From assembly GCA_963210315.1 (NCBI GenBank), contig OY723273.1, forward strand, positions 1,674,001-1,738,000: a DNA stretch of 64,000 nt, given 5' to 3'. The position numbers and the translations under genes are program-made. How positions within the stretch are numbered: position 1 is the stretch's first letter; every line of letters starts with the position of its first letter. The DNA is from Rhynchopus euleeides. Taxonomy: Eukaryota; Euglenozoa; Diplonemea; Diplonemida; Diplonemidae. The notes under the pieces were generated by a model. It saw nothing but the letters and a program-made list of their open reading frames with translations. It did no database searches and was not told where the DNA came from. This document shows positions 1 through 11,702 of this stretch, piece by piece.

Positions 1-118
1 GGACCGTAAAAATGTTCCAAGTTCCGGAAAAATCCCATTTGTTCCATCTTTTTTACGTTCCAACTATAGTACGGTTCACCTTTATTACGGTCCACAATAT
101 TTCCGTTTACGGTAATAC
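1..118 (+). repeat. Direct repeat of the GGACCGTAAAAATG module, copy a
   Basis: Bases 1-118 recur essentially unchanged at 1599-1717 and, with small changes, at about 9801-9935 (inverted), 11085-11180 and 11780-11895. The block contains inverted pairs such as GGACCGTAA and TTACGGTCC. It belongs to the arms of foldback element P. Confidence 0.85.
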
Positions 119-354
119 TTGAAAACCTACCTCTGCTACCAGGTCCTGGGCACGACCTTAAACTACCTAAGACCTAGGGAAGTCGTAAAACTCAACCCCA
201 CACCCCGAGGGCTCCCCCAGGCTGGTCCGCCTGGGCAACGGGGTCCCAGTGCATAGCACGGAGCACTGGGACAAAAGAGGGTCCGCCTTTTTCCGTCAAC
301 TCTGACATGGGGAGGGACAGCTGGAGCCACTGGCGGGGTGCTGTGTTGACTTCA

Positions 355-525
355 GGGGGCTCCCAACGTGCTTCGGCACACCGGGTTCTTGGCCTGCGGC
401 GGCATGGTAGTCGGTCAGAGAGGCCAGCGCTTGGTCGGGGACTACTCAGAGAGGGCGTGTGCGGACTTCAGGGGGCTCCCAACGTGCATCTGCACACCGG
501 GTTCTTGGCCTGCGGACGTAGATTG
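355..525. repeat. Short direct duplication inside the foreign block of P1
   Basis: The phrase CAGGGGGCTCCCAACGTGC, followed by CACACCGGGTTCTTGGCCTG, occurs at about 354-403 and again at about 468-517. The two copies are about 50 bp long, about 115 bp apart and differ at a few bases. No coding sense is evident. The stretch 119-1270 otherwise shows only short chance reading frames. Confidence 0.7.
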
Positions 526-756
526 CCTAAAGGTTTAGAAACCGGCCGAGCCCGTGGGGGTGACGAACGTACTGCCGGCCCGGGATTGTCAAGGTTCTTT
601 CCCCAGATGGCTCACCAGTACCACCAAACCACACGGAGAGCAAAACCGCCGGGGAGGGGGTGGGGGAAGGTGGGAAGGGCGGCATGCCGAACTACAGCAA
701 GGATGGCCAACAATGCGATCACTGCAAACAAGGCATGGGACACAAGAGGGGAAAAA

Positions 757-840
757 AAAAAGTCCTGGGTAAGACGTTAAACTGCCTGGGGGGGCCGTCC
801 CCGGACCATGACGGGTGCCTGCACCAGGAGTCTAGCACGG
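757..840 (-). mobile_element. 3'-end fragment of the non-LTR retrotransposon
   Basis: On the minus strand this reads like the last 75 bases of the retrotransposon copies ending at 38822 and 42936: a core resembling CACCCGTCATGGTC, then GTTTAACGTCTTACCCAGGAC, with several mismatches. It is a diverged 3' end; sequence to about 1250 may be further 3'-UTR of a relative. It shows that the same retroelement family also lies outside the 32-47 kb stack. Confidence 0.65.
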
Positions 841-1402
841 CCGTGGTCCAGGGCATGACCGAAAACTGCTTGGGTACCGAGGCTCCCCAGACCAGGAAGG
901 GTGGAGACACCTGGAGTCTAAATAGTCACACCACGTCAGGCCAGACCTTCGCATTGCACTCCGCGAAGACTGCCACACAGCCGCGGGGCAGGTGTGCAGC
1001 CTGTGGAAAACCTCGTACAGAAAAGGGTCGGCGACCGCCCGCCCCCAGTCTGAGAGGCATCAGCCGAATCTCGGTGGAGGCGGGCACAAAACAAAAGGGA
1101 GAGTCGTCACTGTGCATATCAGCACGGTCCCGCCCTCTGTGCCAGACCAACACACCACCAAAGGAAAAGAGGAAGAGGCGACGTAAGGCAATGCCTCCGT
1201 GCGGCCAGGAGAACACGAAATAGCGACCCCCTCAACGGGGAATGCTACGAGCACGGCCAAAAATCGTTCAAATCGTTCAAGGTAGAACCTGCTGCGCTAG
1301 CCCACATAAGCAGCCTCAGTACGGCAAGGCGCGCAGACAGAAGCTGAGACCACCGGGCTCCCTCCAGATGTAAATTCGTGAATCAGTGCCCGGAAAATTC
1401 AG

Positions 1403-1518
1403 GGAAATCGTACTCCTTTCGCTTTAGTGTAGTACACCCTGCAGAAACTGTGGGAGAACAGTTCCGGACTGTTGAGGCCCTGTGGTGTTAATCCTGAAGC
1501 TTCAGTCGTACGATTTCC
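1403..1518. repeat. AAATCGTAC hairpin module, copy 1
   Basis: The block starts GGAAATCGTACTCC and ends CGTACGATTTCC, so it is bounded by an inverted repeat of about 10 bp. Related blocks lie at 9994-10124, 11573-11702 and 54008-54156. All share the internal phrases GTTCTCCCACAG and AGGGCCTCA (or complements). Confidence 0.7.
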
Positions 1519-1716
1519 TTGGTTCCTTCGCGACTTCGTCGCGAAGGAACTCGTAAAAAAAAAAACGCCAAGTCCACTATCCCAACCGTAAAATAGGTGG
1601 ACCGTAAAAATGTTCCAAGTTCCGGAAAAATCCCATTTGTTCCATCTTTTTTACGTTCCAACTATAGTACGGTTCACCTTTATTACGGTCCACAATATTT
1701 CCGTTTACGGTAATAC

Positions 1717-1929
1717 TTGCATGACAAGTAAAATACTTGCATGCAAGTAAAATACATGTATTTTACTTGCATGCAAGTATTTTACTTGTCATGCAAGTAT
1801 TTTACATGTATAATACTTGCATGACAAGTATTATACATGTAAAATACATGTAAATGCCTGAAATATACATGTAAAATACATGTATATCAAGTAAAAATAC
1901 AAGTATAATAGTTGACATGCAAGTATTAT
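1717..1929. repeat. AT-rich palindromic array (ACATGTA / CTTGCATGCAAG)
   Basis: Units such as TACATGTATTTTACTTGCATG alternate in both orientations, giving many overlapping palindromes. The same array continues at about 2261-2550, 9690-9800, 10610-11085 and 11895-11960, always inside element P. Spacing is irregular. Confidence 0.85.
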
Positions 1930-2260
1930 ACCGTATACGTAAATATTTTGGAACGTAAATATTATGGAACGTAATTATTATGGAACGTAAATATTATGGA
2001 ACGCTGGTGGGTTGGCGTTCCAGATTTTTTTCGTTCCATAATATTTACAGGGCTTTCTGCGACTCGGGGACTTGGACCAGGTGATCGGACGGCATACAGA
2101 GTCCCTGACGGGACCTACTCGTGCACTTTTCGTGCGATTCCTGAGGCAAACCATCCTCACCACCGAGTCCCCAACTGGCCCTGTAAATATTTTGGAACGG
2201 ACCGGGCAAAAATGGGCCCGTTCCATAATATTTACGTTCCATAATATTTACGTATACGGT
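1930..2260. mobile_element. Element Q, copy 1 (TA-flanked, 331 bp)
   Basis: Ends are ACCGTATACGTAAATATTTT on the left and AATATTTACGTATACGGT on the right; taking CCGTATACG as the terminus, TA flanks both sides. A second copy at 57133-57573 is about 95% similar by eye. Within the unit, AACGTAAATATTATGG motifs repeat near both ends. No coding capacity. It is nested in foldback element P1. TIR plus TA suggests a Tc1/mariner-type MITE; this is inference. Confidence 0.75.
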
Positions 2261-2723
2261 ACTTGTATTTTTACTTGATATACATGTATTTTACATGTAT
2301 ATTTCAGGCATATACATGTATTATAAACCCCCCTCACACCTATTGTTTACCTACAGCTATTGTTTACATAAAATTATTTACATGTATTGTTTACATGGAA
2401 TATTATTTACAGCTATTATTTACATGCACATTTACTATTTACATAAAGCTAGGTAAACAATAGCTGTGACCCCCGTTTACATGTATAATAGTTGACATGC
2501 AAGTATTATACATGTATAATACATGTATATACTTGTAGTTATACATGTAAAATTTACAAGATCCCACCGTGGAAAAGCCTCAATAGTTCCACTCCCCCGC
2601 TGTCACACAGCCCCACACTCCCCCCACGCACCCCCCCATTTGCCGCGAACTTCAGCCGCTGCTGTTGATACACACCACCCCCACCACCATCTGCACCAGG
2701 AAGCGCCGTTGACATTAAGCAAG

Positions 2724-5700
2724 ATGTCTGCGGCGGAGGCCAAGAGGCCTCGCCCACCGGGGCTCATGAAGGCTGTGAAGGAGCGGCTTCAGACGGAGGT
2801 TTTCAGTGCGCCCAGTGAGAATGCGCGGATGTTGGGGTCGGTGCTGGTGTGCGACGACTGGGGGCTGTCTGTGCTGGAGAGCTCGTTCAAGGTGAACGAC
2901 CTGACACGGCATGGCATCCCGATCGTTGAGAGCATCGACCTGGTGTGCGGGGTGAACGGGGGGCGGCAGAGCCTCAGCCGAAACCCTGTGATCTACTTCT
3001 GCAGGTGCACCAGCGCAAACATCGATCGGATTCTCGATGACTGGAAGCCCCCGCAGAAGCACGACCCGCCCCGCGACTGGACGACCCGGCCTTATCTGGA
3101 GGCGCACGTCTTCTTCTGCTCCCGCAGCACGCGCTCCCTCACGGACAAGCTGCTGCCGGCCACCCTGCTGGTGCAGCACCTCCGCAGCCTGAAGGAGGTG
3201 AACCTCGACTTCCTTGCCCTCGAGCCGCACCTCTTCACAGTCGACATGCCGCGCGGGCTGCCGAGGTTCTTCGGGCGTGACGCGGCGCAGGAGGTGGCGG
3301 CGGCGGCGGACGAGGTGGCGCACCGGATTATCGATGTGGTGACGACGATGGGCGACACTGTGCGCGTGCGGCACCACAAGGGGCAGTCGCGGGGCGGCGT
3401 GGCGCAGGCTGTGGCGCAGCGGGTCGTCGATGCACAGAAGCAGCGCCTCGGCACCAAGCAGGGCCAGGCCACGCTCCTGGTGGTGGACCGCTCTGTCGAC
3501 CCCGTCGCCCCGCTGCTGCACGAGCTGACGTACCAGTCGATGCTTCTGGATGTGCTCCCCAACGACCCCTCTGTGGTGGTGACGCAGGACAGCTCCGTTG
3601 CCACACGTGCGCGTGTCAAGGAGAAGGACCAGAAGGAGACGGTGCTGGATGAAGACGACGAGCTGTGGTGCCGCCTGCGCCACAAGCACATCGCGGACAA
3701 CGGCCCTGTTCTGAACTCAGAGTTCCAACAGCTAGTCAAGTCCTCCAAAGCCCTGTCTGTCCGGAAGAACTACGCTTCGGGCAACAGCAACACCGCACAG
3801 GAGACGGCCGATGCACTGAAGGAGCTGCCCCTGATGCAGGCAAAGCTGAAGCGGTATAAGCTGCACATCGATGCGCATGAAGTGCTGATGAAGTCCATCA
3901 AATCCCACGCGGTGGACCGCGCGTGTGACATCGAGCAGTGCCTGGCAACCCTCGAGACGACAGAAGGCCTCAAGGTGTGTTGCTGCGGCGCATGCATGGG
4001 GTGTGTGTGCAGTGGATATCACATCAGGAGCAAGTGATCGGTGTTGGCACGTTCGACAATACTAAAAGATTCACGTGTGCGTGTGTCGGGGTCGTGCTCC
4101 CCATCTGTACTCTTCCCCCACCTATCCACCCCTCTCCACCCCCCCCCCCCCCCTAGGGGGGGTCAAATGCCACCCTTTTACGTGGACAAACACGATTTTT
4201 CAAAAAACCGGCGCAGAGGCCCCAAAGCCCCCGTAAACCCTCCAAACCCCCCCAGATCGGTCCGGAAACCCATCGAACCCCACTTTTCCACCATTCCGGG
4301 CACCTCAGGTGCCCGAATTGGGGTACCTAAATTTTGTGCCACCGTTTGGTACCGGACAGTGCCACTGTGTGGGAGGTTGGAAAAGAAAATGCCCCAACAC
4401 ACCACATCTGAGGGTTGCAATGCATGTTGCTTGCCAACCACGTCATCCGGTGGGTGTCAGGCGCTATGTAGGTGGCATTAGCCAGGTCTTCGATGAGTTC
4501 TGGCTTGTATATGTACCTCCCTGCCACCATGCACCGGGAGGCTGCCTGTAGGTACGGAACAAGTCCAGATGGTCGTGTGATTCCTGTGCAGCAGTGCTCC
4601 ACAACCGGGATGTGTTGACAACGACTGTTGCAACACGAGCTGTACATTCCGGGAACACACGAAGTGCGCTGTCGTGGTACCCATTGTGCCAGAATTGGTA
4701 GTTGCTGCGGTCTACTTTGCCTGGCCCAAGAGCACTGGTACTGAACGGTGCAATATGCGTGGCGAGGTGAATGCAACGGAAGGGCGCAAAGTCAATACAG
4801 CTCTCGGATGGCGGGTGGTGGTGCCACTAGTGTGTGACGTTCACTCGAGGATACAACGCATCACAATGAATCAGCAACCGTGGACCGAGTACAATACGCT
4901 CTCTGTGGCTGGTGTGGGGGACAAAGGCAGTGCCTGTGCCGCAGGCAGGGAGGTACATATACAAGCCAGAACACATCGAAGACCTGGCTCATGCCACCTA
5001 CATAGCGCCTGACACCCACCGGATGACGTGGTTGGCAAGCAACATGCATTGCAACCCTCAGATGTGGTGTGTTGGGGCATTTTCTTTTCCAACCTCCCAC
5101 ACAGTGGCACTGTCCGGTACCAAACGGTGGCACAAAATTTAGGTACCCCAATTCGGGCACCTGAGGTGCCCGGAATGGTGGAAAAGTGGGGTTCGATGGG
5201 TTTCCGGACCGATCTGGGGGGGTTTGGAGGGTTTACGGGGGCTTTGGGGCCTCTGCGCCGGTTTTTTGAAAAATCGTGTTTGTCACCCCCATTTGACCCC
5301 CCCTACCCCCCCCCCCCCCCTGCAGATTGACAAGGATGCGCTGCGAAAGGAATTCGAGGCCTTCTTGGAGACCTCGGGGCCTAACTCCTACCTCAACAAG
5401 CTCCGTATCCTCCTCCTCTACGTGGTGTCCCAGGTATGTGCCGGCGCTGCCTTCTGCAACCCCCCCCCCCCCCCCACCCCTTGAAGGGTTGTTGCAATAA
5501 AACCCACAAACCCCAGCACACCCCTCTATACTCCCCGCTCCTGCACAACCCACACACACCTGCTGTCCACAGGGCGGCCTCTCGAAGGACCGGCAGCAGA
5601 AGTGGATTGCTGCACTAGGCGTGCCCCGCGCTGGGGAGGCGATAGCCCAGGTGGTGAGAGGAGGCTCCGACCAGGTCGACCGCCTGATCGCCAACCTGGG

Positions 5701-6457
5701 GCAGTTCGACATCAGCGTCGAGAAGACGAAGTGGTATGCCAATCCAATCACATCTGCAGGCCCCTCCCCGAGGGGATATGCAGGGGGGTGCCAGGGGCAC
5801 ACCGGTTGCCCTCATCTGTCTCACCAGCCCGACTCGCAGTTTGCGCTGCCATCAGATGCCCCCCAATCCAGCCCTCGGCATGGTTTCCTCCACACCCTCT
5901 ATAACCCAACGGAGCCCTCACCACCTCTCTCTCTCCCTCCCTCACACAGGTATCAGTCCAAGCCCAAGAAGGAGAAGAGGAACATCACCCGGGCACAGGA
6001 TGCGTACGACTGGTCGCGGTACGTGCCGTGCGTCAAGCGCATTGCGGAGAATCTGGTCGCCAACGACCTGCCTGAAATGGACTTCCCCCACACGGTGCCC
6101 GACGAGGTAAGCAGTGTTGGGGCTTCGTCATCAGTCGCGCCTGCCTCCAGCCGCGGTAGCCGTAGAACGCGTGATGGCGGCTACGCCAGCCAGCCCGGGT
6201 GGAGCGCTTCGCTGCGGCAGGGCAACGCACAGGGGGGGCAGACGACGGCTGGTGGCGCATCTCCGCACTCCGACGTGCTGCCTTGGTCTCTTGATAAGTG
6301 CAAGGAGCGTGTCTACCTGTTTATAGTGGGGGGTGCGACGCTGTCGGAGACCCGGAGTATAGCGGAAGTGATCCACACAAAGGAGACGGAGATCATCATC
6401 GGCAGCACGTCCGTCCTGACGCCCCTCTCGTTCATCCAGAACCTTTCGGAGCTGTGA
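2724..6457 (+). CDS. Sec1/Munc18-family (SM) vesicle-fusion protein
   Basis: SM proteins bind syntaxin-type SNAREs and are needed for vesicle docking and fusion at the cytosolic face of membranes. I read four exons: 2724-3974, 5326-5433, 5573-5733 and 5950-6457. All three introns are GT-AG, and the phases agree, giving about 675 residues, a normal SM length. Family hallmarks are VVDRSVDPVAPLLHELTYQ (about residue 250), VYLFIVGGATLSE and IIIGSTSVLTP near the C-terminus. The start ATG at 2724 opens MSAAEAKRPRP, with no better candidate nearby. Intron 1 (1351 bp) contains transposon A1, and its acceptor is a pure C-run followed by TGCAG. A low-complexity insert at about 6106-6290 begins GAG-GTAAGC, so an optional fourth intron is possible. 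Which SM subfamily (Sec1, Sly1, Vps45 or Vps33) cannot be said with certainty; the ending favours Sec1/Munc18. Confidence 0.9.
4156..5303 (-). mobile_element. TIR element A, copy 1 (1148 bp, inside Sec1 intron 1)
   Basis: Termini are GGGGGGGTCAAATG and CATTTGACCCCCCC, flanked by TA at 4154-4155 and 5304-5305. The terminal inverted repeats are about 370 bp each, around a roughly 400-bp unique core. The core is inverted relative to copies A2 and A3, so this copy is on the minus strand. Open frames in it are shared by all copies but match nothing I recognise, and no DDE motif is present. Outside the TA, C-runs lie on both sides, and the right one serves as the host intron's pyrimidine tract. Confidence 0.9.
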
Positions 6458-6953
6458 TTGGGGGGGGTGGGGGTGGGAGTGGGAGTGGGAGTGTAACAAA
6501 ACAATGTTTTTTTTGCTGAGAATAGGCTGGCCTGTAGGGGCAGGTTGTTCTGGCCGTCGGTGTGGAGTAGAAGGGAGGGGGGGGGGGGTCGGTGTGCGGA
6601 TTTGTGTCTGTTTTTTGTGCAAACCCGGCAAATTTCGGAAAAGGAGAGCAGGACCCGGAGCAGGGGGTGTAGGATGGATCAACCCTTCGTTGTTCCATAT
6701 TGTATTGGGCATCGTGTGTCCCTGAAAGCAGCCGGCCTTATCTGCCCCTCTCTCCTGCAGAGCAATTTCGGTGACACCCAGTTTACACAGCGCAGAGCAA
6801 AGCCACCCATCGCCATGGTGCACACACATCCCATTTCTCTCCATTTTTTTAAAACCAAAATAGAAGCCAAGGTTCCCTAGCCCCTTGGGTGCTGCTGCTG
6901 TGGGGCTGCGTGCCGTTCCAACCTTTTGCTTTAAATTTTCTCTCCCGCACAGA
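6458..6953. other. Sec1 3' flank, no gene seen
   Basis: Contains a GGGAGT microsatellite (6466-6492), a G-run near 6575 and no coding sequence I can support. The end, TTTTCTCTCCCGCACAG, looks like a splice acceptor but has no exon behind it. Confidence 0.6.
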
Positions 6954-8102
6954 GGCTTAGCTTGGGGGGGGAAACTCGGTCAGCTGACCGAGTTTCAGCC
7001 AAACCCGGAAAAAAACTCGGTCAGCCCAAAAAAAAAAAAAGGTAAAAATTTCCGCGAAAAAATCGGATTTTTTATGGGGTGCAGCAGCACAGGAGGTGAA
7101 GCACGCGTGCGAGCGGAACGCGAACACCCCATTCTCCTTCTGTCCCGGATTCGTCGCTAGCCCGCGAATAACGTCAGCAGTCTCGAATTCCGTCTCCCGG
7201 CAACATGGTGGGCACGCAGGTGCAGGAGGCTCTGGGCCACATCGCTGACCATTGCCTGGCACCTCTCCCGGGGATCACTGGCGCGTACCCTTGCCCGGAC
7301 TTCAATGCCCCAGCAGCACACCCACTGAAGTGGGCACAGGCGCACAAGACTGCCCTTCTGCAGGAGCCCGGGTGTCTGTTCCGAGTTTCGGAGGTTGGGC
7401 TTGCAGGAGGTTATTCGGCGGTTTACCTCGGGAAACCTCGCTCTCACGTGCAAGCTACTCCAGCTTGCATCTAATCAGGAATGCTTTGACCTCGCACGCC
7501 CTGCTCTGCCATGAACAAGCGCCCAGAAGTGACCCTTGATGAGATAGGGTCCCATCTCTGCAGCTGCGTATTCGCTGCAATCTTCACCTCCCGTGACTGT
7601 CCGCATCTACAGGAGAAATGTTGCATCGACAACGGCAGTGCTGGGCACTGCTTCTGTTGAATGCTTGTTTCCAAGCCCCGCTTTGTCTCCACCAGGCTTC
7701 GCCAACTGAGCAGCAAAAGCCTTGCAAATGTACTCTTTGCGGGAGTGGAATGTCGCGAAGATTCACAGGGTATCTCCGTAGCCACTCTTGCGAGGCAGAA
7801 AAGTTCACGGGATCACCAAGAAGGCTCTTTGTCGGCCCACTTCAGGACTATTTGCGCTGCCGGGACTGCACCCGCCACTGGCGGGGAACTGCCAATGCAG
7901 CATCTACAAAGGCAACAAAGCAAACTCAGGTTGCAGACCTGGTTGCTGAGCTGGTGTTCTAGAAGGGGGGGACCCGAGAAGGCAGCAACGTCGAATTCTG
8001 GGTGAACGGGGTGGTGGGGGGCAACTCAACTGTGTGTACTGTGACCGAGTCTGACCGAGTTTCGGCCCCAACCCCAAAATCCAAGCTAAGCCCCTGCTCC
8101 CG
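6954..8102. mobile_element. Anonymous TIR element I (about 1.15 kb)
   Basis: The left end reads GGCTTAGCTTGG and then GAAACTCGGTCAG; the right end, reverse-complemented, reads GGCTTAGCTTGG and then CGAAACTCGGTCAG. GACCGAGTTT hairpins lie just inside each end. The flanks are similar to each other (CTCCCGCACAGA and CTCCCGCAGAAA). Interior frames of 90-115 codons on both strands show no recognisable domain. The class is undetermined. Confidence 0.6.
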
Positions 8103-9667
8103 CAGAAACAAAAATAAAAACGCCCAATGCCGCGGTTGCACAGACAAAGGCGTATTTTACGTACACCGGCTCTATCTCATGAGAGTTGCAACACCCCGCC
8201 CCCCCACCCCTTCCCTCCTCCCTCCCCCGTGCTTCTATTTTTCTTCCACTTCACTCCCCCCCGGTGCCCCTCTGTCCGTCGCGTGCATTCTGTGCACCGA
8301 TGATTTATGGGTTGCCCTGGGCTTGAGATGCACGGGGTGTCAGCGGTAGGGGTCTGAGATGCTGTGTGTTTTTTAGTGGGAGGAGGGGGGCGGCGGGGGC
8401 GGCGGTGCGTATTCAGTTTTGAGAGCTTGCGGGTAACACGCGGGTAACGCGGGGAAAGCTGTGCGATACAGAACCAGATCCATGCGGGACACACACCCCC
8501 TCCCACTACAAGGCCCTCCCAGACTGGCCGCTCCACTCGAGAGAGCGGGGGGGTCCACTGTAGGGCACAGCCTGCATAACGAGTGAAGGCATACGCCGAC
8601 TCACGCTCTGCCCTCGCCTTTCTCCATCTTGCTTGCCCGCGCTTGGCTGCCCCCCCACCCCCCCCCGTCCCGCCCGAGATAAAGAAACTCATGTCTACCA
8701 CCCATTCCCACTCCCCCCCCTACCCCCGTTCCTAAAGGGTGTCGGGAGACTTGATTTTACCTTCTCTCTCGGCAATCAGAGGCAGACACACCCCACCACC
8801 ACACCCCCCTTTCCCGCTGAAATAAGTATTCTGTGCGGCTGCCTCGTTTTTTTTTATACTTGCCGCCTCGAGCTAGCCCCCGGTTGCAGCTTTGATTGAT
8901 AGAGCTGGGTTTCGTTGTGTTCTGGACGTCCTATTCTGTGGGGGGGGGGGGGGGGGAGGTGCCTGCGATTGTCGACACCAAAAAAACAGTATTCATTCAC
9001 GTGTCGCGTCTGTGTGTTGCTGTTCGAGGCCCGTTTCCGTCTACACTATACGCTACGATCCTGCCTTGGAGGGTGACACTTCAGGTTAGACTCCCAAAAA
9101 GGCGGCTCTTATGCCTTTGCAAAAGGGGCCTTCGCTACGAGCCACGGGGTCGTCAGTCAATGAGGAGGGAGGGGGGAGGGCACCCCGAGCCTGCTGCCCT
9201 TTAGCCCCACCCCACCCCACCCCACCCGACCCCACCCCTCCTTTTCTGCTCCCAAGTGTCGGGTGTGGGTGGTGTTAACGATTGCACCAGAGGGGGTGGG
9301 GGGTTTTTTTCATTGGATTGATCGGACGATCAATCCAACACCGGTGGTCCAGAGGGATGCTGTGGGGTGCGGGGTGGGGTGTCCGCGCAGAGGTGCGCGT
9401 GCCCTGCCAGATATAGTCTCTTGCCGTGCTTTCCGGCTCTGGGGCGACACTGCTGAGGCGCCCCTTTCTTGGCATCTCCTGGACCCCCAGAGAGAGAGGT
9501 TTTGCGTGCGCGGCCTCACCCCCTGCCACCCCTGCTCCCCGGGTCTGTTGGCGGGGTTTGCTGCTGCTGCCCACACACGGATATGCTTAACTTTAGGCTC
9601 GTGTCGGGTTGCACCGGGGGCGAGCTCTGCTGCTGCCTCTATATCATGACACTCACCTGCAGGTCTG
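8103..9667. other. Spacer with low-complexity tracts, no gene seen
   Basis: Holds C/T-rich runs (8190-8240, 8650-8730), a 17-base G-run near 8941 and a CCCCA repeat near 9206. Around 9122-9170 there is a half copy of the 109-bp MITE H (GGGGCCTTCGCTACGAG). No reading frame here resembles the host genes. Confidence 0.6.
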
Positions 9668-9993
9668 CACGGTGGGATCTTGTAAATTTTACATGTATAA
9701 CTACAAGTATATACATGTATTATACATGTATAATACTTGCATGTCAACTATTATACATGTATAATACATGTATATGCCTGAAATATACATGTAAAATACA
9801 TGTACCGTAAACGGAAATATTGTGGACCGTAATAAAGGTGAACCGTACTATAGGTGGACCGTAAAAAAGATGGAACAAATGGGATTTTTCCGGAACTTGG
9901 AACATTTTTACGGTCCACCTATTTTACGGTTGGGATAGTGGACTTGGCGTTTTTTTTACGAGTTCCTTCGTGACAAAGTCGCGAAGGAACCAA

Positions 9994-10124
9994 GGAAATC
10001 GTACGACTGAAGCTGCAGGATTAACACCACAGGGCCTCAGCACAGAGTGTGCGCTCACCATCGTCCGGGAACTGTTCTCCCACAGTTACTGCAGGGTGTA
10101 CTGCACTAAAGGAGTACGATTTCC
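9994..10124. repeat. AAATCGTAC hairpin module, copy 2
   Basis: Left arm of P2. Bounded by GGAAATCGTACG and GGAGTACGATTTCC. Confidence 0.75.
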
Positions 10125-11572
10125 CTGAATTTTCCGGGCACTGATTCACGAATTTACATCTGGAGGGAGCCCGGTGGTCTCAGCTTCTGTCTGCGCGCCC
10201 TGCCGTACTGTGGCTGCTTTTGTGGGCTCGTGCATCAGGTTCTACTTTTACTTCTACCGGAACGCTCCTTGCATGGTACTACACTTCTCGAGGTGTGGTG
10301 GTGGGTGAGTCTCGAGGTGAGTGGTGGTGATCGTGCCCTTTCCACACGCAGGGAGGACTTGCTTCTCTTGCTGGTGTTGGTTGCGGTGGTGGAGGGAGGG
10401 TCCAAAGCTGGGAGGTCGGGAGGCCTACGTGCGGGAGTCTGCGGCGTGGAGGCCGCAGTCCGCGCCCCGCAACCCACCAGCCCGCGGGCGAAAATCGCAT
10501 TGTCTTTTCCATATGCAGTCCCAATAAATGGTGGACCGTAAAAAAGATGGAACGTTTGGCCTTTTTTTGGGAACTTGGAACATTTTTACGGTCCACCCTT
10601 TTTCCGTTTACGGTATATCAAGTAAAAATACATGTATAATACTTGCATGTCAACTATTATACATGTATCTTTACTTGATTTACATGTATTTTACATGTAT
10701 ATTTCATGCATTTACATGTATTTTACATGTATAATACTTGTCATGCAAGTATTATACATGTAAAATACTTGCATGACAAGTAAAATACTTGCATGCAAGT
10801 AAAATACATGTATTTTACTTGCATGCAAGTATTTTACTTGTCATGCAAGTATTATACATGTATTTTACTTGTCATGCAAGTATTTTACATGTATAATACT
10901 TGCATGACAAGTATTATACATGTAAAATACATGTAAATGCATGAAATATACATGTAAAATACATGTAAATCAAGTAAAGATACATGTATAATAGTTGACA
11001 TGCAAGTATTATACATGTATTTTTACTTGATATACATGTATTTTACATGTATATTTCAGGCATATACATGTATTATACATGTACCGTAAACGGAAAAAGG
11101 GTGGACCGTAAAAATGTTCCAAGTTCCCAAAAAAAGGCCAAACGTTCCATCTTTTTTACGGTCCACCATTTATTGGGACTGAATATGGAAAAGACAATGC
11201 GTTTTTCGCCCGCGGGCTGGTGGGTTGCGGGGCGCGGACTGCGGCCTCCACGCCGCAGACACCCACACGTAGGCCTCCCGACCTCCCAGCTTTGGACCCT
11301 CCCTCCACCACCGCAACCAACACCAGCAAGAGAAGTAAGTCCTCCCTGCGTGTGGAAAAGGCACGATCACCACCACTCACCTCGAGACTCACCCACCACC
11401 ACACCTCGAGAAGTGTAGTACCATGCAAGGAGCATTCCGGTAGAAGTAAAAGTAGAACCTGCTGCACGAGCCCACAAAAGCAGCCACAGTACGGCAGGGC
11501 GCGCAGACAGAAGCTGAGACCACCGGGCTCCCTCCAGATGTAAATTCGTGAATCAGTGCCCGGAAAATTCAG

Positions 11573-11702
11573 GGAAATCGTACTCCTTTAGTGTAGTACA
11601 CCCTGCAGTAACTGTGGGAGAACAGTTCCCGGACGATGGTGAGCGCACACTCTGTGCTGAGGCCCTGTGGTGTTAATCCTGCAGCTTCAGTCGTACGATT
11701 TC
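11573..11702. repeat. AAATCGTAC hairpin module, copy 3
   Basis: Right arm of P2 and the mirror image of the copy at 9994-10124. Confidence 0.75.

Larger units (their letters stand above)
1..2571. mobile_element. Foldback element P, copy 1 (right part, cut by window start)
   Basis: The right end reads ACAAGATCCCACCGTG, identical to the right end of the complete 2.3-kb palindromic element at 9668-11969. Bases about 1280-1720 match the right arm of that element (CTCCCTCCAGATGTAAATTC, the AAATCGTAC hairpin module and the GGACCGTAAAAATGTTCC module). The rest is altered: bases 119-1270 are foreign sequence, and element Q1 is nested at 1930-2260. No transposase is visible. The arrangement suggests a non-autonomous foldback element that collected insertions. 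The left end lies outside the window. Confidence 0.7.

Noticed and set aside
4327..4776. 149-codon frame in element A as a transposase
   Set aside because: It is present in all copies only because the copies are nearly identical; half of it lies in the inverted repeat, and it has no acidic triad or helix-turn-helix.
10610..11085. ACATGTA/CTTGCATGCAAG array as a CRISPR
   Set aside because: No constant repeat-spacer period, no unique spacers, both orientations mixed, eukaryotic context.
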